Positions 9,057 through 18,957 of a stretch of 64,000 nucleotides of DNA are shown in pieces. Both the position numbers and the translations under genes were made by a program. Source of the stretch: Bog-473 sp963782415 (lineage in GTDB: Bacteria; Actinomycetota; Acidimicrobiia; Acidimicrobiales; RAAP-2). Under the pieces are notes generated by a model, which did no database searches, was not told the origin of the DNA, and saw only the letters and a list, made by a program, of their open reading frames with translations. The number at the start of each line of letters is the position of its first letter. Within the stretch, counting starts at the first letter, position 1. The stretch covers positions 620,001-684,000 of the forward strand of contig CAWAJT010000006.1 of assembly GCA_963782415.1 (NCBI GenBank), given 5' to 3'.

Positions 9057-9787
9057 AGGCCGGCGGTCGAGCGCACCGAACGGATGCGCCGGTCGAGATG
9101 GGCCTCCATGGCCTCCGTCGCCAGCTCGGCGACCTCGTCGGCACCTGGGGGCGGCGGTCCCGACAGCACGGCGGCCAGGTCGCCGCCGAGGATCCGCCGC
9201 AGCAGCACCAAGGCGGCCGGACTCATGTGGCGACCGCTGCGATGGGCCCGGCACAGCGTGCCCCCCGCCATGAGGTCGAACGCCACCAGTTCCACGGCGC
9301 CGTCGGGCTCGCCGCAGGCGGCACATTCACTGAGCACCGGGCCGGCGCCCTCGAGGACGAGCGCCTTCAAGAAGAACGCCGGCGCGGTCAGCCTCGGGTC
9401 GGCCCTCGGATCGGCGAGCGCCCCGAGGGCACCCACCAACATGGCGTACAGGCGGGGGTCGGGGTGGCGCTCCTGGGCCATTTGGTCACTCACCTCGAGC
9501 AGCGCGATACCCCGCGGCATGCGGTCGAGGTCCTCACGGATGCCGCGGAAGGCGTGGACGACCTCCACCTGGTTCACGATGTCGAGGTCGCCCCTCCCCT
9601 GCCACAACAAGAGGTCGACGTGGGAGAGCGGTTCGAGGCGGCCGCCGAACTTCGAGGTCGTCTTGCGGATGCCCTTGGCCACGGCGCGCACCTTGCCGTG
9701 GCGCTCGGTCAAGAAGACGACGATCCTGTCCGCCTCGCCCAGGCGGTAGGTGCGCAGGACGACGCCCTTGTCGCGAAAGAGGCTCAC
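9053..9787 (-). CDS. recO: DNA repair protein RecO
   Basis: A 244-residue recombination mediator that helps load RecA with RecR in the RecFOR pathway. The N-terminal OB fold begins SLFRDKGVVLRTYRLGEADR, the family signature; the helical C-terminal domain contains a partial zinc-binding set (CAACG at about residue 147, then LCRAH). The GTG start at 9787 overlaps the stop of the upstream membrane-protein gene (GTGA). Era, often adjacent to recO in other bacteria, lies separately at 14.8 kb in this window. Confidence 0.96.
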   Translation of the reverse strand: MSLFRDKGVVLRTYRLGEADRIVVFLTERHGKVRAVAKGIRKTTSKFGGRLEPLSHVDLLLWQGRGDLDIVNQVEVVHAFRGIREDLDRMPRGIALLEVSDQMAQERHPDPRLYAMLVGALGALADPRADPRLTAPAFFLKALVLEGAGPVLSECAACGEPDGAVELVAFDLMAGGTLCRAHRSGRHMSPAALVLLRRILGGDLAAVLSGPPPPGADEVAELATEAMEAHLDRRIRSVRSTAGL

Positions 9788-10140
9788 GTGGAGGTGGTGT
9801 CCGGAGTGGTGGCGTCCGGGGTGGTGGCGGGTCGGTAGGCGGGGTCGAGCGGGCAGAAGCGTTCGCCCCGGCGCTCGGCCTCCGCCACGGCCCGGCGGGC
9901 CTCGGCGGCCACATCGGCGGCCCGGTCGTGGGCCTCCTGGGCGGCGCGGGTGCGAGCCACCGCCTTCGCCCCGTGCGAGCTCCTGCCATAGAGAGCGTTG
10001 CCGGCAGCGACCAGCGCCGCGATGGCGATGAAGGCGACGACGGCTGCACCGGCGCCCGCGTGACCGGCCGTCACCACGACCACGACGAAGATGGCGAGCA
10101 GGACGATCGCCACGGCGACGGCGATGCGGCTGAAGGACAT
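9784..10140 (-). CDS. Small membrane protein upstream of recO, unknown function
   Basis: A 118-residue protein with two hydrophobic N-terminal segments (about residues 5-28 and 31-48), a short basic stretch, and an Ala/Glu/Arg-rich helix of about 40 residues that could form a coiled coil, ending in a Thr/Pro-rich tail. No family recognised. It lies between uppS and recO and overlaps recO by four bases, so it is probably co-transcribed with the recO-hemW-glyS block. The ATG at 10140 gives the first membrane helix directly. Confidence 0.7.
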   Translation of the reverse strand: MSFSRIAVAVAIVLLAIFVVVVVTAGHAGAGAAVVAFIAIAALVAAGNALYGRSSHGAKAVARTRAAQEAHDRAADVAAEARRAVAEAERRGERFCPLDPAYRPATTPDATTPDTTST

Positions 10141-10231
10141 GACGCCTCCATTGTCGCAGCTGGGCCGTCCGGCGCGGGTCAGCGCTCCAGTGGGGAGCGG
10201 GTCACCACGTCAGTCGGTCGTCACCATGCGA

Positions 10232-11041
10232 TCAGGGGTTGACGGCCCCGAAGCGGCGCACGCGCCGCTGGTACTCGATGACCGCCTCGTAGAGGTGGCG
10301 GCGGCGCATGTCAGGCCACAGCGTCTCAGGGAAGACCAGCTCGCTGTAGGCGATCTCCCACAGCAAGAAATTCGAGATCCGGGTCTCGCCTGACGTCCTG
10401 ATGACCAGGTCCGGGTCGGGCATGTCGGGGAAGTACAGATGGCGGCGGATGGCCTTCTCGTCGATCTTGTTCGCCGAGGTGCCCTCTTCGACGAGGGCGC
10501 GCACCGCATCGATGATCTCGGCCCGGCCGCCGTAGTTGAAGGCCATCGTCATGACCATGCGCCGGTTGTGCTTGGTCAGCTCGATCGATTCGTCCATGCG
10601 CTTGAGGACCCGACGGGGCACCCGCCAGTCACGCCGGCCGGCGAAGCGGATCTGCACGCCCTTCTCGTTGAGCTCGTCGCGACGCCGCATGAGCAGCGAC
10701 TGGTTGAAGTTCATGAGGTAACGGACCTCGTCGGGCGGCCGCCGCCAGTTCTCGGTGGAGAAGGCGTAGAGCGTGATCCACTTGATGCCGATCTCGAGGG
10801 CGCCGTTGACGACATCGAGCAGGGCGGCCTCGCCGGCCCCGTGCCCCTCGGTGCGGGGCAACCCCCTGGCCTTGGCCCATCGACCGTTGCCGTCCATGAC
10901 GCAGGCCACATGGACGGGGACCTTGGCGAGGTCCAGTTCCGGCGGGACGGGGTCGGGCGTCTCGGATTCGGTGTTCTGGCCCGGGTCCTGATCCTGGTCC
11001 CGTCCCCGGACACCGCCCGGGTCGCGGACGGCAGAGCTCAC
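10232..11041 (-). CDS. uppS: Isoprenyl transferase (undecaprenyl diphosphate synthase type)
   Basis: A 269-residue cis-prenyltransferase that makes the long-chain polyprenyl carrier lipid for peptidoglycan and wall glycan synthesis from farnesyl diphosphate and isopentenyl diphosphate. The catalytic Asp50 sits in VMDGNGRWA; further conserved blocks are TLYAFSTENWRRP, AFNYGGRAEI and the C-terminal DPDLVIRTSGETRISNFLLW. The first 40 residues are a polar, Asp/Pro-rich extension seen variably in actinobacteria, so the true start could lie further in. The gene heads the block running to glyS, with 91 bases to the next gene. Confidence 0.96.
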   Translation of the reverse strand: MSSAVRDPGGVRGRDQDQDPGQNTESETPDPVPPELDLAKVPVHVACVMDGNGRWAKARGLPRTEGHGAGEAALLDVVNGALEIGIKWITLYAFSTENWRRPPDEVRYLMNFNQSLLMRRRDELNEKGVQIRFAGRRDWRVPRRVLKRMDESIELTKHNRRMVMTMAFNYGGRAEIIDAVRALVEEGTSANKIDEKAIRRHLYFPDMPDPDLVIRTSGETRISNFLLWEIAYSELVFPETLWPDMRRRHLYEAVIEYQRRVRRFGAVNP

Positions 11042-11156
11042 CGGATGAACCTACCGCGGCCCGCCACACCTGGCGTTCTGGCACTGTCACGGCCGTTGTG
11101 TTGAAGTATGCCTACCCCGGCCAGGCGGTGGGGGTCTGAGGATGCAGGAGGTCGCC

Positions 11157-11831
11157 ATGTCCGAGCCAACAGGGGCCCCGCGGCCCGACACGACCGACAT
11201 GTTCGCGGTGCACGGGGTCTTCCGCGACTGCCTGGGCGCCGCACCGACACTCGTCGGAACGATTGCGACCGGCGATACCGACCGGGTTGCACTCATCGCC
11301 AACTATTACGAGAACGTCTTGTCCTTCCTCCACGCGCACCATGACGGCGAGGAGGTGCTCATCTTCCCCCTCCTCCGGGAGCGCTGCCCCGACGCCTGCG
11401 ACCTGATCGACCTCATGGCCGACCAGCACCACGAGGCCATGGTGTTGCTGGAAGAAACTCGGGCTGCTCTGGCGGCGTGGCCCGGCGGCGGCGCCGCAGC
11501 GCAAGCGAAGGCACAAGAGACGCTCCTGGCACTCCACGGCCACCTGCTCGAACATCTCGAACAGGAGGAGCAGAACGTGCTGCCGCTGGCGGCCGAGCAC
11601 CTCTCGATGCAGGAGTGGGGCGCCATGCCCGAGCACGGCTTGGCCAACTTCGACGGCGACAAGATCTGGCTGATCCTCGGCCTCATCCGTGAGCGCATGA
11701 CCGAACCGCAGCGAGCCGCCATGTTGGCGCACATGCCGCCGCCCGCCGTCGAGATGTGGACCAGCTTCGGTGAGCAGGCCTTCAAGGACTATTCGGCGGC
11801 GGTCGTCGTGGAGGTCGCCAACCACGCCTGA
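11157..11831 (+). CDS. Hemerythrin-domain protein
   Basis: A 224-residue four-helix protein with the His/Glu ligands of a hemerythrin diiron site: H19 in AVHGVF, then LHAHHDGEE, DQHHEAM and HGHLLEHLEQEE. Proteins of this type bind oxygen or take part in redox and NO sensing; the specific role here is unknown. The start is placed at ATG 11157 because AGGAGG lies seven bases upstream; an ATG 15 bases earlier overlaps that ribosome site. The C-terminal third (MPEHGLANFDGDKIW onwards) is outside the core fold but is found in actinobacterial members. Confidence 0.9.
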   Translation: MSEPTGAPRPDTTDMFAVHGVFRDCLGAAPTLVGTIATGDTDRVALIANYYENVLSFLHAHHDGEEVLIFPLLRERCPDACDLIDLMADQHHEAMVLLEETRAALAAWPGGGAAAQAKAQETLLALHGHLLEHLEQEEQNVLPLAAEHLSMQEWGAMPEHGLANFDGDKIWLILGLIRERMTEPQRAAMLAHMPPPAVEMWTSFGEQAFKDYSAAVVVEVANHA

Positions 11832-11957
11832 ACGGCTCTCGCCCTGGGGCTGGCCCGGCACCGAGGGTGCCGGGGTGTCGCCGCCGGCGCGCCGCCGCAC
11901 CGTGGTTGACCAGGGCGGAACGGGGCGCGGCACAGGTCGCCTGTAGCGTCATCTCCG

Positions 11958-14103
11958 ATGACGGATGAGGACGGCGACTTCGTCGAGCCCGACGGCCTCG
12001 ACGAGCTCGACGTCTTCGGCTCTTCGGGAGGCAGCGAGGCCGACGCCCGCCAGGCCGGCGACGACGGGGTCTCGGGGCTGGACAAGATCACCGCACAGAT
12101 GTCCGGTGGCGAACACCGGCCCGAACAACAAGAGATGTGCCGCGCCGTGGCCGAGGCGATGGCAACCGGGACCCACCTCGTGGTCCAGGCCGGGACCGGG
12201 ACGGGCAAATCGCTCGCGTATCTCGTCCCGGCTGCGCTGAGCGGCAAGAAGGTCGTGATCGCCACGGCCACCAAGGCGCTGCAGGACCAGCTGGCCGAGA
12301 AGGACCTGCCCCTTGTCGACGCAGGCCTCGGCCTTCCGGCACCGCTGGATTTTGCCGTGCTCAAGGGCCGGAGCAACTACGTCTGCCGGCAACGAGTGGC
12401 AGAAGTGGGCTCGGGCGGGATCCAGGCGGAGCTCGGCGACCTGGGGGCGGGGCGCGCCGACGAGCCCGAGCTGCTCCAGCAGGTCGACGAGGCCGAGAAG
12501 GGGGCTGCGCAGGTCTCGGGAAGTGGCGCAGCACCCGAAGGCATCGTCGACGAGGTGCGCCAGTTGGTCGCCTGGTCGCAGACCTCGCAGACCGGTGACC
12601 GGGCCGACTTGAGCTTCGAGCCCACGGACCGGGCCTGGAACATGGTGAGTGTCGGGCCACACGAATGCCCCGGGGCCTACAACTGCCCTTCGGGAGGGAG
12701 CTGCTTTGCCGAGGCCGCTCGCGAGCGGGCATCGGTGGCAGACGTCGTCGTGGTCAACACCCACCTCTACGGCGCCCACCTGGCCAGCGGTGGCGTCGTG
12801 CTGCCCGAGCACGACGTGGTGATCTTCGACGAGGCCCACGAACTCGAAGAGGTGATGACGTCGAGCCTCGGGGTCGAGGTGACGCCGGGGCGATTCCGCT
12901 CCCTCGTGGCGTCCGCTCGTTCACTCGTCGAGCCGCGCGACGCCGAGCTCCTCGACTCGTTGGCCTCCGTCGGCGATGTGCTCGGTGCGCTGCTCGTCGA
13001 CCGCGTCGGGACGCGGGTCTTGCACGACGAGGCCCGGCCGCCGGTGGACGACCGGGAGCTCGCCGAACTGCTCGGCCGGTCCGCTGAGGTCAGCCGGCGG
13101 GTCACCGACGCGCTGCGCCGGGGTGGCGCGCAGACGCTCCTTCCTCGCCGAGGACGGCGGGTCGGAGAAACCCGATCCCGATCGCGCCAGTCGCAAGACG
13201 CGCACCTTGCAGGCGGCCGTGCACCTGTCCGAAGACCTCCACCGCTTCGAGACCCGCAGTGACGGTGAGGTGGCGTGGGTCGACGGGACACGCCGCAACG
13301 TCCGGCTCCGCCTCTCCCCCATTGATGTCGGACCCGTGCTCTCGTCGATGCTCTGGGGCGAGATCACGTCCGTACTCACGAGCGCCACCATTCCCCCCCG
13401 GGTCGTCGAGCGCGTCGGCCTGGAGGCCTTTCCGACCGAGGAGCTCAACGTCGGCAGCCCCTTCGACTACCGTGCTCACGCACTGCTCTACGTGGCGCGC
13501 CACCTGCCCGACCGCCGGGCGCCCGGCGCCGAGGAGGCGCTCCACGAGGAGCTGGCGCAGCTCCTTGAAGCGGCCGGTGGACGCACCTTGGCCCTGTTCA
13601 CGAGCAAGCGTGCCACCGAGGCTGCGGCCGCTGCTCTCGAACCCGAGCTGCCCTACAGGGTGCTCTTGCAGGGCGAACTGCCGAAGAGCCGCTTGCTCGA
13701 GGCGTTTGCCGCCGACGAGACGTCGTGCCTGTTCGCCACCATGGGCTTCTGGCAAGGCGTCGACATCCCGGGCCGTGCCCTGTCGCTCGTCACGATCGAC
13801 AAGCTCCCCTTCCCGCGCCCCGACGACCCGTTGCTACAGGCGCGCCGCGACCGGGTCGGCGGGCGGGCGTTCTCCCTGGTGGACCTGCCGCGTGCGGCCA
13901 CGTTGTTGGCTCAGGGTGCTGGACGGCTCATCCGCAGCGCCGAGGACCGAGGTGTCGTGGCCGTATTGGACCCCAGGTTGGCGACGGCGTCCTACCGCGG
14001 CGTGCTGTTGTCGACACTCCCGCCCATGCGACGCTCAGTGGACATCCACGAGGTGGAGGCGTTCTTGCGCCGGGCACTCGACGACGAGACGGCGGGCGCG
14101 TAG
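11958..14103 (+). CDS. dinG: DinG-family ATP-dependent helicase, one frameshift
   Basis: A superfamily 2 helicase of the XPD/DinG type, about 715 residues. Walker A (AGTGTGKSLAYL) lies near residue 80; the FeS-cluster cysteines are YVCRQ, then HECPGAYNC and GGSCF; the DEAH box is VIFDEAHELEEV. The C-terminal helicase half has FATMGFWQGVDIPGRALSLV and QGAGRLIRS. Between about 13,120 and 13,145 the frame shifts by one: the first part ends near VTDALRRGGA, and the second resumes with SFLAEDGGSEKPDPD. Both halves are well conserved, so an indel error is likely. The ATG at 11958 is the first in frame with a plausible leader. Expected role: unwinding of R-loops and forked DNA during repair. Confidence 0.92.
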
Positions 14104-14125
14104 TCGAAGACGCTGCCGCCCGATC

Positions 14126-14163
14126 GTTGTGCTGTGTTGTGCTGTGTTGTGCTGTGTTCTGCT
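14126..14163. repeat. 10-bp tandem repeat after the helicase gene
   Basis: Three exact copies of GTTGTGCTGT (14126-14155) followed by a partial fourth copy, lying 23 bases after the dinG stop and just beyond the stop of the convergent ArsR-family gene. It does not form an obvious terminator hairpin. Its T/G-rich composition stands out against the coding background. Confidence 0.9.
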
Positions 14164-14195
14164 GGTTTGTTGCTCTGGGCAGCACGTGACATGGG

Positions 14196-14603
14196 TTACT
14201 CGTCGAACTCGAAGACCGGACGACCTTCCGTGTCCAGAACGCCCTCCGTCGCGACGCGCATCACCCAACGACCAGCGACATGCCGCAGCTGATCCTTGTT
14301 GAGGCTGTACGCCCGCTCGTTCTTCCGCACGTCACAATTGATCAGCCCGGCCTCTGTGAGAAGCCGGAGGTGCCGCGAGATGCCCTGCCACTTGACGTCG
14401 AAGCGACGGGCGATGTCGTGTGAACTCATGCATCCCCCGCGGTCGTGCAGCACGGCGAGAATCGCCCTTCGGACGTCACTCGCCAGCGCGTGGAAGACCC
14501 TGTCCACGGTCTCGGCGTCCGCCACGTCGCGCAGGCTGGGGGGATCGGGACGTCCCAGGGCGAATGCGTCGGCGCCGAAGATGGACGGGCGGGCGGGGGT
14601 CAT
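14196..14603 (-). CDS. ArsR-family winged-helix regulator
   Basis: A 135-residue winged-helix protein. The helix-turn-helix is MSSHDIARRFDVKWQGISRHLRLLTEAGLI, followed by the wing NCDVRKNERAYSLN; VDRVFHALASDVRRAILAVL is the standard first helix. No metal-binding cysteine pair of the classic ArsR type is seen (a single Cys in GGCMSS and one in INCDV), so the inducer is unknown. The ATG at 14603 is chosen because a near-perfect inverted repeat lies immediately upstream; an in-frame ATG at 14645 would put that operator inside the gene. The regulator is likely autoregulated. Confidence 0.85.
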   Translation of the reverse strand: MTPARPSIFGADAFALGRPDPPSLRDVADAETVDRVFHALASDVRRAILAVLHDRGGCMSSHDIARRFDVKWQGISRHLRLLTEAGLINCDVRKNERAYSLNKDQLRHVAGRWVMRVATEGVLDTEGRPVFEFDE

Positions 14604-14612
14604 TTCGAAACC

Positions 14613-14630
14613 ATAAACGACCTCGCTTAT
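14613..14630. promoter_or_regulatory. Probable operator of the ArsR-family gene
   Basis: An 8-2-8 inverted repeat, ATAAACGA-CC-TCGCTTAT with one mismatch, ten bases upstream of the ATG at 14603. AT-rich dyads of this size are typical ArsR/SmtB sites. The repeat is seen directly; binding by the adjacent regulator is inferred. Confidence 0.5.
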
Positions 14631-14809
14631 AGATTTCGACACCATCGGCCGATACGGATCGACGCTCCCCTCACACCCACGGTGTGACCGTGACAGGCCG
14701 AGCGGCCCTTGAGTGCGCCCAAAAATGGCAGCGCTGAGACCAAGGGCTTCGCCGCCCGGGCGCTGGAGTGGTCCTGAACTGAAGAACGGAGGCACGCAGG
14801 ACCGAGGGC

Positions 14810-15748
14810 TCAGTAGCCGAGGCGATTGAGCATCTCATCCCGGTTCTGCCAGTGGCGCTCCACCTTCACGTGGAGATCGAGGTACGTGCCTTCCGGTAAC
14901 TCCTCGCGAACGGCAATGCCGACGGCCTTGAGGACTTCGCCCCCTTTGCCGATCACGATGGCCTTTTGCGAGTCGCGCTCGACGACGATTTCGACGCGGA
15001 TGTGTGGCCACTCCCACTCCGTCACGCGGCAGGTGATGGCATGGGGCAGCTCGTCGCGCGTCTTGGCCAACAACTGTTCCCGCACGAGTTCGGCCACCCA
15101 AAGCGCCTCGGGCGTGTCCGTCACCACGTCGGAAGGAAAGAAAGGCGGGCCTTCGGGCAGGCGGGCAACGAGATGTTCGGTCAGCGCCGCCACTCCCCTG
15201 GAAGTGCGCGCCGAAACCGGGAAATACTCCACATCAGACACTTCATCCGGCGCAAAGAGCGCGTCGACAGCGGCCTTGGCCTGGGTAAGACGCTCCATGA
15301 CCTGAGCGCTGTGGGCCTTGTCGACCTTGTTGACGACGACGATGAGACCAGGGGCCTCGCCACTCCCCTCGTCGCACTCTGCCCGCGCCGCTGCGGCAGC
15401 GGCGCGCTGGACCTGACGCACTGCCCGCTCCAGCACCGTTCGGTCCCCGGGACCGATCGCCTCCGTGCCGTCGACGACGACCATGATCACATCGACGTCG
15501 TTGAGCGCGTCAGTGGCCGTCTCATTGAGACGTGAACCCAGCGTGCTCCGGGGTCGGTGGATACCCGGCGTGTCGACGAACACGATCTGGGCGTCGTCAG
15601 CGGGATCGTGCAGGACGCCGAGGATCCGGTGCCGTGTCGTGTTCGGGCGCGAGGAGGTTATCGCCACCTTCGTCCCGACCATGGCGTTCACGAGCGTCGA
15701 CTTGCCGACGTTCGGACGGCCGACCACTGCCACGAAACCCGAGCGCAC
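14810..15748 (-). CDS. era: GTPase Era
   Basis: A 312-residue GTPase needed for 30S ribosome maturation; it binds the 3' end of 16S rRNA. G1 is GRPNVGKS (residues 10-17), G3 is DTPGI, G4 is NKVD, and the G5 region is SARTSRG. The C-terminal KH domain carries VIGKGGEVLKAVG. An Ala/Glu-rich insertion (about residues 115-130) precedes the G4 strand. It is the last gene of the CIRCE superoperon, six bases after the CorC-type gene, and sits with YbeY, PhoH and RsmE, which also act on rRNA. Confidence 0.97.
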   Translation of the reverse strand: MRSGFVAVVGRPNVGKSTLVNAMVGTKVAITSSRPNTTRHRILGVLHDPADDAQIVFVDTPGIHRPRSTLGSRLNETATDALNDVDVIMVVVDGTEAIGPGDRTVLERAVRQVQRAAAAAARAECDEGSGEAPGLIVVVNKVDKAHSAQVMERLTQAKAAVDALFAPDEVSDVEYFPVSARTSRGVAALTEHLVARLPEGPPFFPSDVVTDTPEALWVAELVREQLLAKTRDELPHAITCRVTEWEWPHIRVEIVVERDSQKAIVIGKGGEVLKAVGIAVREELPEGTYLDLHVKVERHWQNRDEMLNRLGY

Positions 15749-15754
15749 CGCTCG

Positions 15755-17110
15755 TCAGTTCCCGTTGTGGGACACGCCGTCGGCAGCCTCGTCATGCGCT
15801 GCCTCGGCGTCGTCGTCGCTGGGTGCGCCGGTCGCCTCTATCCGGACACGCCCGATGCGCCGGCCCCGCACGTCGACCGCCGTCAGGCGGAAGCCGTCGA
15901 CCTCGACCGCGTCGCCCGGATCGGGAACCCGCCCGACGAGGTCGAGCATGAGTCCGCCGACGGTGTCCCAGGGTCCATGCGGCAGCTCGGCCCCCAGCAG
16001 CTCGTCGGCGTCGTCCACCGAATAGAGGGCGCTCACCAGCACCGACCCGTCGTCGCAGCGCTCCACCGTCGGCTCCTCGTCGTCGAACTCGTCGACGATG
16101 TCGCCGACCAGCTCTTCCAGCAGGTCCTCCAGTGTCACGAGGCCGGCCGTGCCGCCGTACTCGTCCACCACGACCGCCATGTGGAACTTCTCCTCTTGCA
16201 TCTCGCGCAAGAGGTCCGAGACCTCTTTGGATTCGGGAATGAACTTGGCCGGCCGCATGCTGTCGCGCACGGGCTGCTCGGCCTTGCCCACGCGCTCGGC
16301 CCGCACGAGATCCTTGGCGTACACGATCCCGATGATGTCGTCGATCCCGTCCGCCTCGACCGGGATCCGGCTGAACCCGGCGCCGAGCGCGGCCTCGAGC
16401 GCATCGTGGACGGTGGCGTCCGTGTCGACCGTGACCATGTCCGGGCGCGGTGTCATCACCTCGCGGGCCACCGTGTCGCCGAAGTCGATGACCGAGTGGA
16501 TGAAGGACCGCTCGTCGCCCTCGATCACGTTGTCTTCGTGGGCGACATCGGCCATGGCCTTGAGCTCGGAGTCGGTGATGTAGGAGTGCCGGAGGCCCTC
16601 CTCGTCGCCGCTGGCGCCGATGATCCGGTTGGCCAGGCCGATCAGAATGGCCGAGAGCCAGCGGATGGGTGGGAAGCGGATGAGCGTGCTGACGATGGGT
16701 GCGCTCAGGAGCGCGGCCCGGTCGGCGTGCTGCACGGCCCAGTTCTTCGGCACCGCCTCGAAGAAGACGAAGATCACCACGATTTCAAAGACGATGCCGA
16801 GCACCACGCCGAGGCCCCCGAACAGGTGCTCGGCGACGATACCGACGAGGGTCGCCGAAATCAGCTGGCAGATCAACACCAGGAGCAGGATCGGGTTGAG
16901 GAAGTTGGCGGGGTTCTCAATGAGGCGGGCCAGCTGCCGCGCCCCGCGCTTCTTCTCGTCGATCAACGACTTGGCCTTGATGCGCGTCATCCGCACCAGA
17001 CTGGTTTCGGCCATGGCCAGCACACCCGACGCCGCGAGCAACACGGCAATGACGATGATCAGCAGTCCATCCTCGACGTGGAAGCCCGACGCGGCCAGAA
17101 GGGTGGGCAT
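15755..17110 (-). CDS. HlyC/CorC-family membrane protein (DUF21, CBS pair)
   Basis: A 451-residue membrane protein. The DUF21/CNNM domain (about residues 10-190) has three or four membrane segments, starting GLLIIVIAVLLAASGVLAMAE. Two CBS domains follow (about 215-330; MTPRPDMVTVDTDATVHDAL and YGGTAGLVTLEDLLEELVGDI), then a CorC_HlyC domain at the C-terminus. Relatives are implicated in magnesium and cobalt transport. It sits between ybeY and era, a conserved position in many bacteria, with spacers of two and six bases. The ATG at 17110 fits. Confidence 0.93.
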   Translation of the reverse strand: MPTLLAASGFHVEDGLLIIVIAVLLAASGVLAMAETSLVRMTRIKAKSLIDEKKRGARQLARLIENPANFLNPILLLVLICQLISATLVGIVAEHLFGGLGVVLGIVFEIVVIFVFFEAVPKNWAVQHADRAALLSAPIVSTLIRFPPIRWLSAILIGLANRIIGASGDEEGLRHSYITDSELKAMADVAHEDNVIEGDERSFIHSVIDFGDTVAREVMTPRPDMVTVDTDATVHDALEAALGAGFSRIPVEADGIDDIIGIVYAKDLVRAERVGKAEQPVRDSMRPAKFIPESKEVSDLLREMQEEKFHMAVVVDEYGGTAGLVTLEDLLEELVGDIVDEFDDEEPTVERCDDGSVLVSALYSVDDADELLGAELPHGPWDTVGGLMLDLVGRVPDPGDAVEVDGFRLTAVDVRGRRIGRVRIEATGAPSDDDAEAAHDEAADGVSHNGN

Positions 17111-17112
17111 GC

Positions 17113-17618
17113 TCAGGCCTCGTGACGGACACGGTAGAAGCGGGTGAGCAGTTGCTGCTCAATCGCCTCCATCCGCTCTGCCTCCGCCTCGTCCTCGTGG
17201 TCCAAGCCGAGCAGGTGCAGTAACCCGTGCACGACGAGGAGCGCCACCTCGTCGTCGAGCGATACCTCGTGCTCGACTGCGTTGCGCGCTGCCACCAGCG
17301 GGCAGATCACGACATCACCGAGCAACATGAGGACACCCTCTTCGGGCACCGCCCCCGGCCCGCTCCCGCCGAAGTCGGGCGAGCGTCCGGTCGGTCCCGG
17401 CTCGTCCTCAATGGGAAACGACAGCACGTCGGTCGGGCCCGCCTTGCCCAAGAACTGCGCGTTGAGCGCGGCGATCGCGTCTTCGTCGACGAAGAGGAGC
17501 GAGACCTCGGTCTCCGCCTTGATGCCGCGGGCGATCAGCACCTGGCGCGCCAGGGCCGCCCACCGACCGACGTCCATCGGATGGTCCTGCTGCTCGTCGG
17601 CGGCGAAGACGTCGATCG

Positions 17619-17622
<4 letters not shown>
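17113..17622 (-). CDS. ybeY: Endoribonuclease YbeY
   Basis: A 169-residue metal-dependent RNase involved in 16S rRNA 3'-end processing and ribosome quality control. The zinc-binding motif HGLLHLLGLDH is complete (three His), followed by acidic residues; upstream, TDVLSFPIE is the other family block. An extra Gly/Pro-rich loop (GPTGRSPDFGGSGPGAVPEE) is inserted before the LLGDVVIC strand. The GTG start at 17622 overlaps the phoH stop (GTGA). Confidence 0.96.
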
Positions 17623-18584
<962 letters not shown>

Positions 18585-18591
18585 GATGCGG

Positions 18592-18957
18592 TCACGTGAT
18601 ACCAAAATGTCCTTTCAGAGGTTCGCCTCCCATGACGTGGAGGTGGAGATGCGGGACCGAGTTCATGGCGTCGGGCCCGATATTGAAGATGAGCCGGTAG
18701 CCCCGTTCGGGCACGGCAAGGCCGGCGGCATCAGCCACCGCACGGGCCGCCAGCAGCATGTCGGCCAGGACCGGACCGTCCTCGGCCGTGACCGTCGACG
18801 CGTCTTCGATGTGCCGGCGGGGCACGACGAGGACGTGGAGTGGCGCGGCCGGGCTGATGTCCTTGAAGGCCACTGTGGTCGGAGTCTCGTGCACCGTTTC
18901 CGAGGGCAGCTCTCCGGCCACGATTTTGCAGAACAGGCAGTCGGTGGGGCCGCTCAT
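18592..18957 (-). CDS. HIT-family nucleotide-binding protein
   Basis: A 121-residue histidine triad protein of the HinT type. The catalytic His-x-His-x-His is PHLHLHVMGG near the C-terminus; CLFCKIVAGELPSETVHE at the N-terminus, with a Cys-x2-Cys pair, is the usual HinT opening. These proteins hydrolyse nucleoside phosphoramidates. The ATG at 18957 overlaps the rsmE stop by four bases. Its presence between rsmE and phoH is common in actinobacterial heat-shock operons. Confidence 0.95.
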   Translation of the reverse strand: MSGPTDCLFCKIVAGELPSETVHETPTTVAFKDISPAAPLHVLVVPRRHIEDASTVTAEDGPVLADMLLAARAVADAAGLAVPERGYRLIFNIGPDAMNSVPHLHLHVMGGEPLKGHFGIT

